From Chrysopilus asiliformis (taxonomy: Eukaryota > Arthropoda > Insecta > Diptera > Rhagionidae), in assembly GCA_964034945.1 (NCBI GenBank), contig OZ035960.1:45673002-45737001 (forward strand): a stretch of 64,000 nucleotides of DNA. Reading direction: 5' to 3'. Position 1 is the first letter of the stretch, and each line of letters starts with the position of its first letter. This document shows positions 23,001-38,000 of the stretch, one piece after another. A program made the position numbers and the translations under genes. The notes beneath the pieces were generated by a model, which worked only from the letters and a program-made list of their open reading frames with translations, made no database searches and was not told the DNA's origin.

Positions 23001-26000
23001 TGGCAGTGGAATTTTTCTGTAATGTGTCTTCAAATCTTAATTACGAATACTTTAATGAGCGCCAGCGAGTAAAGCCAAAGCGGGCCGAGCCCCCCCACCC
23101 CCTCCCACTTCTTGCCAGTATTTTGAAAAAAAAACTATTGGGGTTTTATATTGTTTAAATATATAAGGAATCTTTATATTCCTTGAATAAAGGTAGAGTT
23201 ACTGTAAAAACGTTTAACATATGGCGTATTCGAATGGCCTGCGTTTTGGGTTCGAAAATTGTTTGATCTAGACTTTAAATCGAATTAGATGATATTTTTT
23301 CTAATAAAATTATATTAAATTAATTAGGCACTCTTTGACTTTAGAGTAGAGCATGCTCAAAATCTGTGTTTCGAATTCGCTGAAAGTGGTTTTTTTATGG
23401 TTCCTACCATTATATTATTTTTCCATTTTTTCTTCAGTCCGTCGTCAGTGGGTTATCAATCAGTCGTCAGTCAGTCGTCAGTTAGTCGTTAGTCCGTCGT
23501 CAGTCAGTTGTGAGTCGGTCGACAGTCAGTCATCAGTTGGCAGAAAGTCGTAAGTTAGTCGTTTGTTAGTCGCAATATGATAACCTAAACCCTCAACTCT
23601 AACGCGAATTCGAATTCTGATGGAAAATCCAAAAAAAAAAAAATCCAAAAAAAAATTTGGAAAATACAACCCTCTTCAACTCGCACCCGATATCAGAATG
23701 AGTTCGAGATGTAAACTCACACATACCCACAAAATAGGTCTTTTATCTCGACTATAAGAGTTGATCAAGAATTAAGATGCAAAGTTTGAAAATATAGTTT
23801 GTATCTCTGATGAATGTTTAAGCTATTTGTAAGGAAATTTCAGAAAATAAACTTGATTTCTTATATGAAAAATTGATTTTTTATGTGGTGACACTTTTTC
23901 CCTATATTTTGCTTGTAATAAAAACCCGATTTTTTGAAAATTATAACACCTTGGAACTTTAAATGGTACTCTCTAAGCACTAGAGAATGTTATAATAAAA
24001 ACTACCCCATTTGAATGTATTGAACACAGAAATTTACTACAAATTGTTCAATTTGTGTGGAAAATTGTTAAGAAAACTTCAATTGTTAAAAAGGCCCCAT
24101 TATTAAAAGGAAATGCCCCTCAATCTATATTTACAGTTTTACTATCAGAACTTTAGTTTTTAAGAAAATGAAGAATTTTTTTTAAAATGTTTACTTCTAG
24201 TACCTACTTTTAATTCCACCATCTATAACAGAAACAAAAGACGAATGATGGTTAATGCAAAAAAAAAATTATTAAAAAAATTTGGGTGCATATTTCATGA
24301 TGTAAAGTCACTAGCGAGATCGTGACGAATCCAACGACACTTATTAAAATCGGTGCATCCGTTGAAAAGTTGCAGAAACACAAAAATGCATCACATTCAA
24401 GTGCTTTCCACACACCCTTGCGCAGTCAGGCAAAAAACCACTCAATGGACGAACGGAAAATATTTTCAATAAAACCCGCTTTACGGCACATGTCTATAAG
24501 GAGACCGACTAAGCTAAGAAAGTTGAACATTCTGAATGATCACCTCTGCCGTTTTCTTTGTTCAATATGGCGAAGATGATGATGTTAAATTGATTGTTAT
24601 ACACTTGTGCATAGTGGAAACTCATGATGAAAATACGATTTAATTTGAATGACAGGAAAATGCAGTCGTCAGTCATCATCATTCTAATTCTTTATGCACC
24701 GTTGCGTTCTGTTGCATCCAAAAGCTGCGGGGCCGATATTAAAATTCTTGTTTTCTCTGGGGCAATTTTCATTGTTTCCTCGTCGTCCAGTGAATGGATT
24801 TGATGGCGGAAAATATTTAATGCGATTTAAAATGGGTACACGATGGAAATTATGATGTGTTTCTGTATGTGGAAAGCCCTTGTTGTAATACTGTAATGTA
24901 ACAAAAAAAATACAAGTTGTAGCCAACCAAGAAGACCCAGCCGACTGCATCTTTGGAAAAAGCAACCAATATGGTAATGGTCGAGAAATTAATTGAAAAT
25001 TCAAAAGAAAACTAATCCGCCAACATCCAGAGATTCTATGGTTGAAGTGATGAATTTAAAATTTTATTCAATTCTGTTGAATTACCTAAGTGCTATAATG
25101 TTTGACGTTTAGTGAATGCTTGTTACTAAATGTGGTGTTTCTCATCGTGGTGGTTTTGTTTTAGTAATCATTTATGCATTTTCCTGTTTACAAATCACAT
25201 ATCGCATGTGTTTATCATGAACATGAACGTATCTAAAATTATGTAATCACGGCAAGTCATAGATGTCCAGTAATCAGTCAATCAAAGTCAATTTTTCTTA
25301 ATTTAGACGGAAAATTTTTCTTAATTTTCTTAATTTATTACTTCGAATTCGTTATTAATTTCTTGTGAAGATAAAAAGTATACACAATATTGAAAGGTTT
25401 TTGAAAATCTCTCGAAAACTATGCACTTTTATGGAAAAATGCATATATCCAAATTTATAGGAAATAAAATTTTCCTTAACACTCTAACTACCACGTCAGT
25501 CAAAAAGACCTGACACCTAATTGTACCTACACAACGGCCACAATGAAAATTATTAAAGTGCTCGCTGCAACCGCAACGATTTTTTGTAGTTGCACACATT
25601 CTATGGTAGTAAAATAACATTTAGGTATAATTTTGTTTCATTTTTTTTTCTCTTAGTGCCTTTTTGATTGACAACTAAATATTTGAAAAAGGGTTAAAAC
25701 TGTCGTGGCAGTTAGAGTGTTAAAACTAAATTCAAAGAAAATAAAATCTCATTCATTTTTTCTCTTAACGGCATTCATTTTTTCCCTTAATATTTAACGG
25801 TTTTCAATATATTTGAAAAAATATTATTTTTACATATTTTTTCCGAAAGTAAATATTGCAGAGGAAAATATTGTGTTGATCACAACTGGTAATTTTTTTA
25901 TTTATTTTTTAACAGAACTATTTTTTAAAAAAAAAACAAGTATCGAGGCTTTTAAACCCCTATCAGTATCGTACTGTGTAATCGCCCAGCAAAAAATGTC

Positions 26001-29000
26001 TCGAAAATTTTTAGTCAAGAAATCTAACTTTTGTTTGTCACAAAATTTGATTTTAGACTCATGCAAAATATAATCGAATAACAAGATAAAAGTTAGTATT
26101 GTTTACAATGCGTGACAAAAATACTCTTTTGTCTTCACTTGCAAGATTATATTTTATCATGCGTTGATAATAAGTATTTAAAAGTCACGACTAAATTTAG
26201 CAAAAATACTAAAACCAACCCCTGTTGGTTACTGGTGTGTGTGCGTTACACCGCTTTCGTGAAAGACTGTCATCAATTAAAGAAGGTGAGTTTTTATCTT
26301 TCCTAATTGCTGAACGTACACAAGTAAAGCAAATCAAAATTATAGGAGACGAACGGCCTTGCCAATGCCATCGTAATCTTATACTTGAAAATATGTTTGA
26401 TATTAGTGTGAATTTTTTTTTATTGGTTTGATTAGAGATACATCGACATAACAGACTATTTGTTATAAAGATAGAAAAAGAATTTAGTATTGTTTCGAAA
26501 GTTAAGTGTCTGTTTTTCATAAAATTCTCTTGAACTCTGCCGACTTTGTGAAGTTTGAAGTAAATTATTTACTCACCCAGTCTGAAAACCCCAATTTTTG
26601 CAGTTCTTGACTTGATGTTTCTGCGTCAGCTTTTATTCGAAGTGATTCAGCATCTTTAGTGAAGTATGAAAGAAAATAAGTAGTTATCAGTAAGAAATGT
26701 CAAAACAACATTTTATTTGAAAATATTTTAGTTACCTCCTTGGAAAACTTTTTGTAAAAATATTCGAAATTCTAAACTCTCTGTAACTAAAGCTCGACAA
26801 ACTGCCTTAAAATGATCCTCAGGTACGGAAGGCTTCTGTACTCGCGGCTTACATAACTGAAAAAATAAAAATATAATTGTAATTATTACTGAATTGCATT
26901 GTTTTCAATGTTTTTAAGGGCAAAAGTTTTTTTTAATTAATCACTTAAGGGCTGCGCAGAAAAAAAAACATCCATTCGGGTTTTTTTTTACGGAGTTTGA
27001 CTGTCCCGAACTCGCTTTCCATAAAAATGTGACTCTTTCTTACTTATACGTATAGTATAATAAAGAACTATGAAAAAATTCGACCTCTTAATTTTGCCTG
27101 AAAAACATATCTCGAGTCGCTTGGAGCATCATCACAAAAATGGGCGCATTCAGTGAACTGAGCCGCTCTGGACCAGCTCAGTAGTTGTTAAAAAAGCGCT
27201 CAGCTGAGCCGCTCAGCATGCCCTGAACGCACTGCCTCAGTGCATGCTGATCACAAACCATCAACTGTCTAACTATGTATGTCTAAAGCAGGGTTTAGAC
27301 GAGACAAGTAACTTGCGGCAAGTAGACGTAAATACACGCGATTTGAGCTAGTGTGCGACGCTCGTATATGTGTGAGAATACTTGCCGCTCTCTCGAAAAT
27401 AATAGAAAGCCATTCTATTTTTGTGGCAAGTAAAACCAATACAAGAACATGGAACCATGTACAAATGAGGTGGTTTTATGTGTGTGTGTTTTTATTCATT
27501 TCGTTTGCTGTTTTCGCCGGAGAAAGGTGTTCAACAGCAGAATATATGCACTTAGAATTTTCTTTATTTTCCTGTTTTTAGCTGAAAAAAATATACAAAT
27601 CGCGTTGTATATTTTTTTTGTCTATATTAACGAAACACCTAATACACTTCTTCACAGTAAACAAAACGAAGATATTTTTACTCAGAAAATTTTAGGTTAT
27701 GTTTTGTTCGGCTGTCATTCTACTTGAAATGATTTACTTGAAACGTGTAAACTAAGCAAACTACTTGCCTCTCTTTACTTGCCGCGAGTTACTTGCTGTG
27801 TATAAACCCTGCTTAAGCGAGGGCGTACACGGAGCAACTTTCGGTCATCAGCATGCCGCAACTTCACCAAATTGTAGGAAAGAAACGAGTGCGGCAAGAG
27901 GGGAAAAGTTGTCACTCGAAAAGTATTCTTCTCGTCTTCTTTTACGTACAAAAACGAATTCGCTCGTGTAGCATGTCAGCATGCATGTGTGCGTAATTTC
28001 ATTGAGGCAGTCGGTGCTTAGCCACCGACTCGTAAACATACCCCAAATAAACAAAAATTGAATGCAAATAGTGAAATACCAGTTCCAGGTAGTTTTATTT
28101 TTCAGGTAGGTAGGAAAGGGTAAATGCCATAACAAATTACCAGTCCTTATTCTTCTATTATTGGCAGTTTCTATTGTGGCAATTGATGTTGCCTCGGTGC
28201 TAGCTAGAAAGGGAATGAGCTGGAAATACAACACATATATGAGAACCACACACACATGAGCGATCACTTGTTGTAAACAAGTTTTTCCTACTAAAACGTG
28301 AAGAAGCGTGTACGTCGGAAAGGCATTTTGAGGACCAAAAGTTGCCGCGACGGCATGAACCGTGTGCGTTGGCACTAACACTCACCTGGCGCTTCTACAA
28401 CTCCTATTACCTCTCCTCCCAACTCCATTAGCAATTTTTCCACACTTTCCGTATAATAAACGATACCATTTATTTAAGTCATTTAGTCAGGTTTGAAAGT
28501 TTTTTGACGTTTTTTCACTAACTGAGCGTACTTTTATGCCGCTCAATAAAAAAGCTGAGCCGCTCATAAAGAACGGTTGCATTCAGTAACTGAGCCAGTG
28601 AGCAGCTCAAAAAATTTCTGAGCAGCTCAGTTCACTGAATGCGCCCAATGTCTTTCTGGTCTGTCAGTCTGTCTGTGTACAAAACTTCTAAAAAACTGAG
28701 AGAGCTAGAGTCATGAAATTTTACACGCGTGTTTGGTCCTGGAATGGGATGATCCTATCAACTTTGAGTGAAAATTCGTTAACCGGAAGTAACCAAAATG
28801 GCGGCTCTTTAATAACCACAATTTCGTTTTTTTTTGTAATTTACTCCGAAACTACACGTTTTTCATTAGTATTGTGTATGACAAGAATTGAAGACAATAA
28901 AATTTCCTTGTTTTCCAGTAAATTTTTACACTAGGGAAGTACCTAAATAGTTGAAAAACAATCGATAATTTTTTTATGTATGATTTTGAATTTTTTTATT

Positions 29001-32000
29001 AATAATTGTGGTAGTAGAGTGAATATACATGGAACATACATATTTTTCTCAAAACACTTTAATTACGGCAACGATATTGTCACCCAACTCTTATTAACTT
29101 AAAAAATAGTTTAACATTACATATAGATATATTCATCAAGCGATCATTATGTGCACATGAAACTGTTTCTGAACATTTTATTAGTTTTTATCTAGGCTGG
29201 AGCTATGATGCTGTAGCTCTGGGGCTGGGGAAACCTGTCTGATTGTACGCGGTTTGATGTGCGGTTAAAAATGAATTGAGTGTCTCCTTTCTTCCTTTTA
29301 ATCGTCTAAAAAGTCTTAAATTCCACGCAAATAATGCGAACACAAAATGATAATAAAGATTAATAATTGCAAGCATGATTCGGTTCCGGTCTCCAGTAAT
29401 GATCTCTTTTTAGACTCAGCTTTTCCACGACTATTCATTAAAACATGTCAAGTGAGTCTGAAAAAGGCTACTACCAACGTTACATGGTGCTGCATGTGAA
29501 TAGGAAAATTGTTTAATTTAATCTTCGTTTGAAAAGTTTGTTTTGTGACTAGATAAAAATCGAATATTAAATATCATGTGATATTGAGAAGATTAAATAC
29601 AGAAATTGTTTAAATCCAGCACAAATGTCTTATTGAACAGAAATTATGAGAATATAACTGTGAATTCAAATCAGATAATAGTGCTTGGCGAAAGTACGAG
29701 ATTTACACGAAAATGGTAATGGCTGTCAATATTTTTTTATTGACACCCACCGAAATTGTCTTGATTTTCTTGTTTTAAAGAATTTTTGTATTTGTCAGTA
29801 TTGCACCCAAAAACATGGGAGGAACGAGTCAGTTGGCAAAAAAAGCAAATGCAAAATTCGATTTAAAAAGCAAAACATAAATATGCCGCAGGTGAATTTT
29901 TTTGTTGGAAAGAATGCGATTTTGCTTAAAATTGTTAGAAACAAATGCACAGCAAATGGGAAACTTTTATGGATCAAAATCATATCCATTTTTAAATTGA
30001 AGGCTACACAGTTCTTCCGAAGACTAACATATAGATTTCCCCTGTGGCCCTGACCTGCTTATTTACAATTCAAATCATACATATATAAATATCGGGTCGT
30101 TCAATAAGGACATAACAATTTTGTATTTAAATAAAACACAGAATAATTGAGATATCGGGTTGAAATTTATTCCAGGTGTAGTGGACATGTTACATTTAAG
30201 TATGAAATTCGATGTCGTTCATATGGCGAGCCAATTTTCCACCACTCTTCCACACATATCGGCCGAAACGTTGGCAATTTCGCGTTCGATATTGTTCCTG
30301 AGGTCCTCTAACGTTGTTTGCTTGTTGGCATAAACCAACGACTTCACATAACCCCATAAAAAGAAATCCAATGGCGTTAAATCGCATGAGCGAGGTGGCC
30401 ATTCGACCGGACCATTTCTCGAGATTACACGATTACCGAACTTCTCCTTCAATAGATCAATTGTTTGACCAGCTGTGTGGCATTGCTCGTTCGTGAACTT
30501 CACCATGATAAAAATGTAAACCTTGAGTGACGTTTCAGCATTGCCAGATCATAAAAAACGTTTTACGGTGCGTTTTTATTAAAATACAAAATTTTTATGT
30601 CCTTATTGAAAGACCCTTTATATCCTATGTACGAAGACTTCGTGTTTTAAGTGCCTCTAAAAGCCCTATCACATTTAAGTTCAAATGGTGTTAAAATTAT
30701 ATAAATGTGAGACATATATAGACTCATCTGTGGAGAAGTGATAGGACTATTGACATGAAAACTGCGCGAAAAGTCGAGCAGAGAAAAAATGTACCTACTG
30801 CATTTCTTTTGATTATAATTGAATCGAAAAATTACACTGCAGTGGCGCTAAATTCAAAAATTAAACCTTTTGCTAACGAAAAATTATTTTTCTTTTATTG
30901 TTTATAGAATATTAGACGAGTGGAGAGACATTTAATTTTTGTACGCGTTTATTTGCCCAAAAGTTAAAATCAAAGTTTATTCTTAAAACTTAACAGCCCG
31001 AAATTAGAAAGGAAAATTTTTCGCCCACTGTTCTTAAATTCGAGAACTTGCGTCAATCTTAAGTTCAATTTTGTTCTGAAATTTATCGTGTCACTCTTTT
31101 CTATTAAGTATATTTATCTTTCTCTTACCAATGGAAAATCACAATTTACCATTTTTAGTTCAATTTTAAATCCAGTTGAACTTAGGTATGATAGAGCTTT
31201 AAACACGGAAATTTTGATTCGGATTCAGCGACCCAAAATTAGAATAAGAAAAGATTCTTATATCTTGTGCACCAGAATCAGTGTCAGCCTGTGTAATAAT
31301 TTTTGGTCGACTTTTCCTTCAACTAGGCAGTCGATCGAAAAAGTTAGGGAGGAGTTTCGAAAAGTGAAAAATTAATGTGACATGTTTTATGGACAGCAGA
31401 TTTTCATCTGTTTTCCAAATATCTCAGCTCCCAGACAGTTTTTCATAAATACCTAATCATTGTGGCCAAATACGGTTTTGCAGCAAGGAAAAGTTCTTAA
31501 ATTTCAGGCAATGAATTTAAACATTCAAATCACATCATAGACCCGGCCCGGCGGCCCACTTTTTATGGTAAGATAAACTTTTGAAACTTGTTTCCATATA
31601 AATCCCACTTTATATTTCAAAATGTCTAATTTCTCTGCAAAGTGTATGAATAAATATTTCTGTGACGGGAAACATTTTTCACACAAAGCAAATATTTTCT
31701 ATTTTCTCATTTCCTACGTATTTTCGTATTCCTGTAATCTTTATGGATTTTACACAAACACCGTGCAGGATTTTCCGATTTTCCTCAAGTCATTAATCTT
31801 TCATAGAATGGCCGCACATCGAATAGTCCAAGACTGAAGCCAATCGAACATATCCGGATAAATGGAATTCCATTGATTTATAGCATCCATCTTATTTATG
31901 TTGTATAATTTCAAATGCCGAATCCCCTTGAGAGTTGTCTACAGATGTCATTCAAAACCTTCGTACAAAGTTCTTCTTTTTTTTTTAAATTCATCACATA

Positions 32001-35000
32001 ACCCGCTTTAATTTTGCAAGAGGAGAATTGCAAAAAGTTTACTATCACCATAAGGTATTATAGGGTAATGTTTACTACCGAAAAAAAAGATCATTGATTG
32101 TCCAAATTTTACATATAATAGGACCTGTTTTCACTCCAACAGCAGATTAAAACTGGGATAGAGAACATGACCAGTAAGTATACGATTATGCAATCGCACA
32201 AGTGAATCATAACGTTTTGGTGTCAATTATTGTGAACCTTTTATGCTCAGTTAAGGTGGGTTTAGAAACACGAGCATTTTCATTTTTACTGGCAAAGTGA
32301 GTGAAATGCCAGATTTCTTATGACTTTTTCATCAAGTGGGAAGGGGACGGCAAGCCACCCAGTAAAAATTTTACTGGAAATTTTGCTTGCATGTAGTGGT
32401 TTTACTATCCATAATTTTCGTCGACGATAGGAAAGTTATGGCAGTAAACAACAACAAACACATTGGACTTCCCCGCCCTGCCAGCAAAATGTTACCCCTG
32501 AATTATGGGAATTATGGCAGCCAGCAAAAGTAAGGTTAAGTTCGATGTTTATTTGAAAGCTACGCATTTTAAATGGAAACGGGAGGTGATAATAATTATG
32601 TTACTAATTATAACATCACACAAAATGATTTTGTTAGGTGAAATTGAAGTGCTAACAAACGTATTGCTGCGAGAAGGTGATGTGCAGTGACAGTTCGCCA
32701 TAAAGTGGAAGGGAAAGTACGTGTGAGACACTGATGTGATCGACTTTTTGCGCACGTAAATTTGAATTTCGCTATCTCGCTCACTTTGCCAGTAAAAATG
32801 AAAATGCTCGTGTTTCTAAACCCACCTTTATGCTCAGTATAGATCAACCTATCTATAGATACAAAAATGCGTCCGTTTTATTAAATTAAACGAGTTTTGC
32901 ATAAGAGCTGCCATCAAGTAAATCGAGTCCAGTAGTCCGAATGTAGGCGACGATGAATGTGCGATCCAACCAAAACGGCGGCGTGTCTCAAATTGTATTT
33001 GGAAAAATTTTCTGATATTTAGTGAAATATACCAGACCAGACGATTAGGTAGGATGATGTTTCCTAATTCTCAGACACTTTGCTATTATAATGCGTCCAC
33101 TCCTCCAATTGCCACCTCCTGTTGCGAATTAAACGCAAGATACTCCTATGTTGAAATCATACCAACAGCATAGCAATAAATATCGGTGTCGTTTAAATTT
33201 CATTTATGCGCATTTATGAGTTTAAAATTGTCTACCTTGGTGTGGAGGGATTTTAAGAAGTTGGTGTAATGATATCCTATGCAATAATATTGTGTTGCCG
33301 TTTTAGTTTTGATTTAAAATTTTTGTTATAATGTTGAGTAGAGTCCGACCGATTAATCGGTTTTGGTCAAATTTCGGCTTCATTTAAAAGTAGGCCAGAG
33401 ATTTGGCCGAAACCAAAGGTGCAAGTGAAAAAAAAATCCAAACCAAGCCGCTACATGGCTTGGCCAAAGCCCCCTTTAAGAAGGCAGTCGTATCTAGTAA
33501 TGACGTACACTGAGGGAAAATTGTCATTAGATTCAAGGAAAAAGTAGTTGAATCAAATAAAAAAATCGCTAAAATTGCGCCAACGATTTTTGTATTTGAT
33601 TTAAATAAAAAAGTATTTAAACCAAATGATTGTTGTTTTTTGTGAGAGAAAGAAGCAACGCGACACCACAACAAAGTAATCTTTCTTCTAGTTTGTTTTG
33701 CTGTTTTTTATTATTTCTTGGACAAAAATGTTCGACAAAAATCTGTCTGGATTTGCTACCACAGATCAACATACAGACAGGTTTTTGTCGAACATTTTTG
33801 TTTGAAATGTTTTAGAAATTGCTGTCTCCACGAGACATTTCTTGGTAGGACATGAAAATAGGCGAAATTTATGTCTTATTGAAAAAAAATCGCGGAAAAT
33901 TAAAAAAAAATCGCGGAAAATTAGAGGAAATATTTTGTCCAAATGATTTTTATAAGATTTTTTTTGTTGGATTTTGAAAGTCGTATTGTAATTGAATTTT
34001 TTTCCAAAATAACTGTTTTTATCATACTAATATATAAAAATGAGTTGGTGTCTGTCTGTCTGTTCCTCTTTCACGCAAAAACGGCTGAACCGATTGACTT
34101 GAAATTTGGCATGAGTGTCTGTGATAGTTCTGGTTCCAACATAGGCATACGGAAAAGTAGCGCGACGGGTGGGGGGAGTAAGGGGAGGGGGTGAATGGTG
34201 CGCAGCCCCAAGTAATTTATAGAAGCGTGCTGTGGGGAAACCATTATAGTACAAGTTTTCTGTCTCCATTGACTGATTATGACAATTTTTGTTAACACAA
34301 TTTTCCTATATTATCGATGGGAGTTGTTTTTGCTTTGGCTTTGTATATTTTCTATTATTTTAAACGAAAAAAAAATTCGATAGAACCGCAATTGCTTTTT
34401 CTTTACGGTAAACCTTCATCTCAGCTTATATGCAAACCTTCAGGTTAAGAAAAAGGCCGGAGTCCGGTTTCGACTTCGACCAAAAACTTACCTGCGATCG
34501 GACTCTAGTGATCAGTTGAATGAAATAATTTTTCTGTAAGATATAGTAAAAATCCTGCAGCCTTCGAGATATAAAAATCCAAATTTTGATTTGTTTGTCA
34601 CTACTAAACTCAAAAACGATTGGTCGGAATTTCATAATCTCTTACTTGACAGTAAAGGTGCCGCTCCACATGAGAGTAAATGTCAGCGAGAACCTCTCGA
34701 TAGCAGCTACTCGCAAATGAACATGTCTCTGAGAGTCGCTCGCAGAAACTCGCAAAAACTCGCGAGCTAGTTTCTGATAGCTGTCAAAAGTGATTCTACT
34801 CTCTAGTCGACACGCACCCACTGAACTCTCGGGGAGTTACTCGCCAGATACGAACGGCGTTTGAACTTCGCTAGTAGCTCTCGAGAACGCGCCAAAGCAA
34901 GATGTCAAAAAATCAAGATATTGGTCTTGAAAAGAGAAAAATCGCCGAAATTGACTCTCGAATGGACAACCTCCTGCAAGTAACTCTCGAGAATTTATGA

Positions 35001-38000
35001 GAGTTACTCGCGTATTTACTCTCATGTGGAGCGGCACCTTAAGACTAGGTCCAAACATAGACTACAAATGATTGTGTTATTTTTAATAACACAACATAGT
35101 TATTTTCATAAACCTTAAAACTTTACAAGGTTGTTCTACAATTCTCACCTCTAAAATATATTCCAATTCCTTAATATAAATACTCTTATCGTCCTCAACA
35201 CCAACGTCTTCGGAATCTTTCTCAATGCCCTCGTCATCGTTATCTGAAATGAAATAGAAACGTATATTGAAATATTTAATTTATTAAAACAAAGACAAAA
35301 TTAAAATTTTAAATTAGTCAATGATATCTGGGAGATGATTTATTTCCTTAGCAAAATAATTTTACAACCTACAACTAAGCCCAGATATGTCATGTAAGTT
35401 CTTGTCTTATGCTTTGAGTTTGATTGAATTGATAGAGGCATAGCAATAGAAATGTCGACCATTCAATGTAGGAGAACATAATTTAGATACAGATATTATA
35501 TTTATGCTGTGGGTGCCGCCAATTTTAATTTATTTCAGCTGAAAACCGTCTGTGTAAATGAATAAATGAAATGTGAGGGCGCTCACACAGAAAACATGCG
35601 TTGAATGCACGCACCTTAAAATTTTTCAGCCAGAAACATTTCATTTGGTAATCGTATTTATGATTTAATTGTGATGATATTGATTGATCTATGATGCCGA
35701 TTGGGTTTTACTTTACAATCGTAGAGATCCTTAGTGTCAGTTTACTGTCTCTTGTATCCGCATATCGATCGAATCTTGGGCTCATCTCGAATGTAGGTAT
35801 GCGTGAAGGAGTGATTCAATTAAAGGAAATCAACGCCTTGGCATTCACGATCGATTCTTGTTTTCAACTAATTCATATGTGCATAATTTAAATATTGGCG
35901 CCACATCACATAATAATGATGACCTTGAATTCATGTTACACGAAACCAAATGTGATGACGATTTTCATAGAACTTACATGTACCGGCACACAATTTTGAC
36001 ATAGAATTAAAGCAGAATTATCTCGGCATATATTTAGTACTAGCTTGCATACCCGTCGTTGCCGGGCTAAGTTTTTTCGAAAATTTTTTTTTTGTTTTAT
36101 GCTGTATGTTGGAGCTAAATTTCAGGCCAATCGGCTCGGTAGTTTCCGCCCGAAAGGGTAACATAGAGGAAGAGCTAAGTTTCGAGATCACTTAACCCCC
36201 TCCCCTTACTCCCCCACCTCTCGGGCTACTTTTTAATGGGTCTATGTTGGGGCTGGATCCCCGACGAACATCTATGCCAAATTTCAGGCCAATCGGTTCA
36301 GTAGTTTCCCCGCGAAAGAGTAACATAGCGCAAAAACTAAGTTTCGAAATCACTTTACCCCCTACCCCTACTCCCCCCATCCCTACCCCTACTCCCCCCA
36401 TCCCTCGCGCTACTTTTCCGTATGCCTATGTTGGAACCAGAACTACCACAGACACTCATGCCAAATTTCAAGTCAATCGGTTCAGCCGTTTTTGCGTGAA
36501 AGAGGAACAGACAGACAGACACCAACTCATGGACTACACATGGCAGAAAAGAATCAATAATTTCAAAATCCCTAAAAATTCAATCTAGTTTTTCGTTCGG
36601 GGCTACATGTCTTAATTAATGAAAAAGGGTAAAAATCGTGTATAAAGCTAAGTGCACACGATATGATCACTGTTCATATTTCTGAACATACGCATATGTT
36701 GCTTATAAGTAGGGCCCGGATTTAAGGCACTTATAAAATGGGAAAAAAGGCAGGCAAAAAGGCAGTATAAAAGACTGAATAAGCATTAATTTTTCAAAAA
36801 AAAGGCATTTATTTAAACAAAAGGCATTTTCATTGCACGAATATGACATATCATGTATCACAAAATTGAACGCAGAACGCTTGCAAAAAATTTCAGATAA
36901 ATTAAATTCATATAAATAAATTTAAAAAAATATATAAAAAGCTAATAGCCGTATAAAGAGCCTCACTTCATTTAAGTAATATAAGTGTTCGCTGCTTTTT
37001 ACCTACAACTTGTTATAGTGACGTTACTTTAGGTGCATTAAGAATCATAATAGGTAATACGGATCTAATACTGATTGCAAGAAATAATTAAGTGAACTAA
37101 TAAAACTTACCTAAAAGTTCTTTTCTAATCCCCGAAATTGTTTCTAAATAGCAGGTTTCCAATTTTTTCGTAACGTTGATTCATCTGGAATTTTTTCATG
37201 GCAATATTTTTGAAAAAAACTCTTTCAAAATATAATTATTCAATTTCCAAAGTGGAATATTTGCTTTAACAAATGCCATACATAAATCTCTAAAAAATTA
37301 TGAGTCGCTTCTTCTGCTGATTGCATTTTTGAATAACCCGACTTTTTTTGAACTTGCTTTCTGCAATAAATTCTTGTGTATGGCAATTTTTATGTGTTGT
37401 GTCACAAAATACTTTTTTGAATGATTCACTACTTTTTCGCACATTTTGCAGAAAAGCAAACTCCCGTCTGTCGAGAAACAGTCTTTACCAAATGTATTTA
37501 CAAGGTTCACGAGTATAAGGCGGTTTTCTCGTGTGATTTTTGGCATTTCTAAGATTTCAATTTACTACCAAAACTAAACTGATCGTACATTGGCGCAACT
37601 GTCATAAATATAGGCATTGCCAAATCAAAAAAAAAATAATGATAATTTTTATGGGTACTTAAATTACCCTAAAAGGAATTTATAAATCTTTTTAAGATCG
37701 GAATTATTAAAAAAGGCATTAAAAAAAGGCTAAATGGTCGAAAAAGTGGGAAAATAAGCAAAAATGCCTAAAAGGCAGTTATTATACAAAAATGAACGAA
37801 AAAAGCAAAATAGGCAAAATGCCTTTTTGCCTTAAATATCCGGGCCCTGCTTATAAGCTTCAAATGCTCATATGTTCATACAATATATGAAAGGTGTTCA
37901 CACGATATGAACATTTTGTCCCAAAGCTTCAAATTTTTAGGTGTGTTCATATGTGCTCAAATGCATTGTGTTCATATTTTTTCTGCGCGTATGAACACTG

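Larger units (their letters stand above)
22123..26576 (-). other. spire intron of 4.5 kb
   Basis: Between exons e and f. It contains a TTAA-flanked MITE (25480-25719) and a degenerate CAGTCGT array (23432-23578). The rest, including 23580-25470, is AT-rich single-copy-looking DNA. Short open frames there lack any recognisable motif. Confidence 0.7.
26857..35148 (-). other. spire intron of 8.3 kb
   Basis: Between exons c and d. It holds the nested MITE block 27142-28646, a mariner deletion derivative (30094-30616), MITEs at 32254-32827 and 34656-35039, and a Helitron fragment near 34023. In 28930-30090 and 30640-32250 nothing is recognised beyond AT-rich DNA and a diverged dispersed repeat at 30640-31030 that is also seen at 58390-58650. 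The stretch 33342-33475 resembles an old transposon end (repeated GGCCGAAACC-like words) but cannot be placed. Confidence 0.65.

Noticed and set aside
24322..25004. Opposed frames of 85 and 106 codons as possible genes
   Set aside because: No recognisable motif, splice context or codon pattern; they overlap nothing conserved and sit in AT-rich intron.
27848..28381. 177-codon minus-strand frame
   Set aside because: It lies wholly within nested MITEs and shows no domain; overlapping frames are open by chance.
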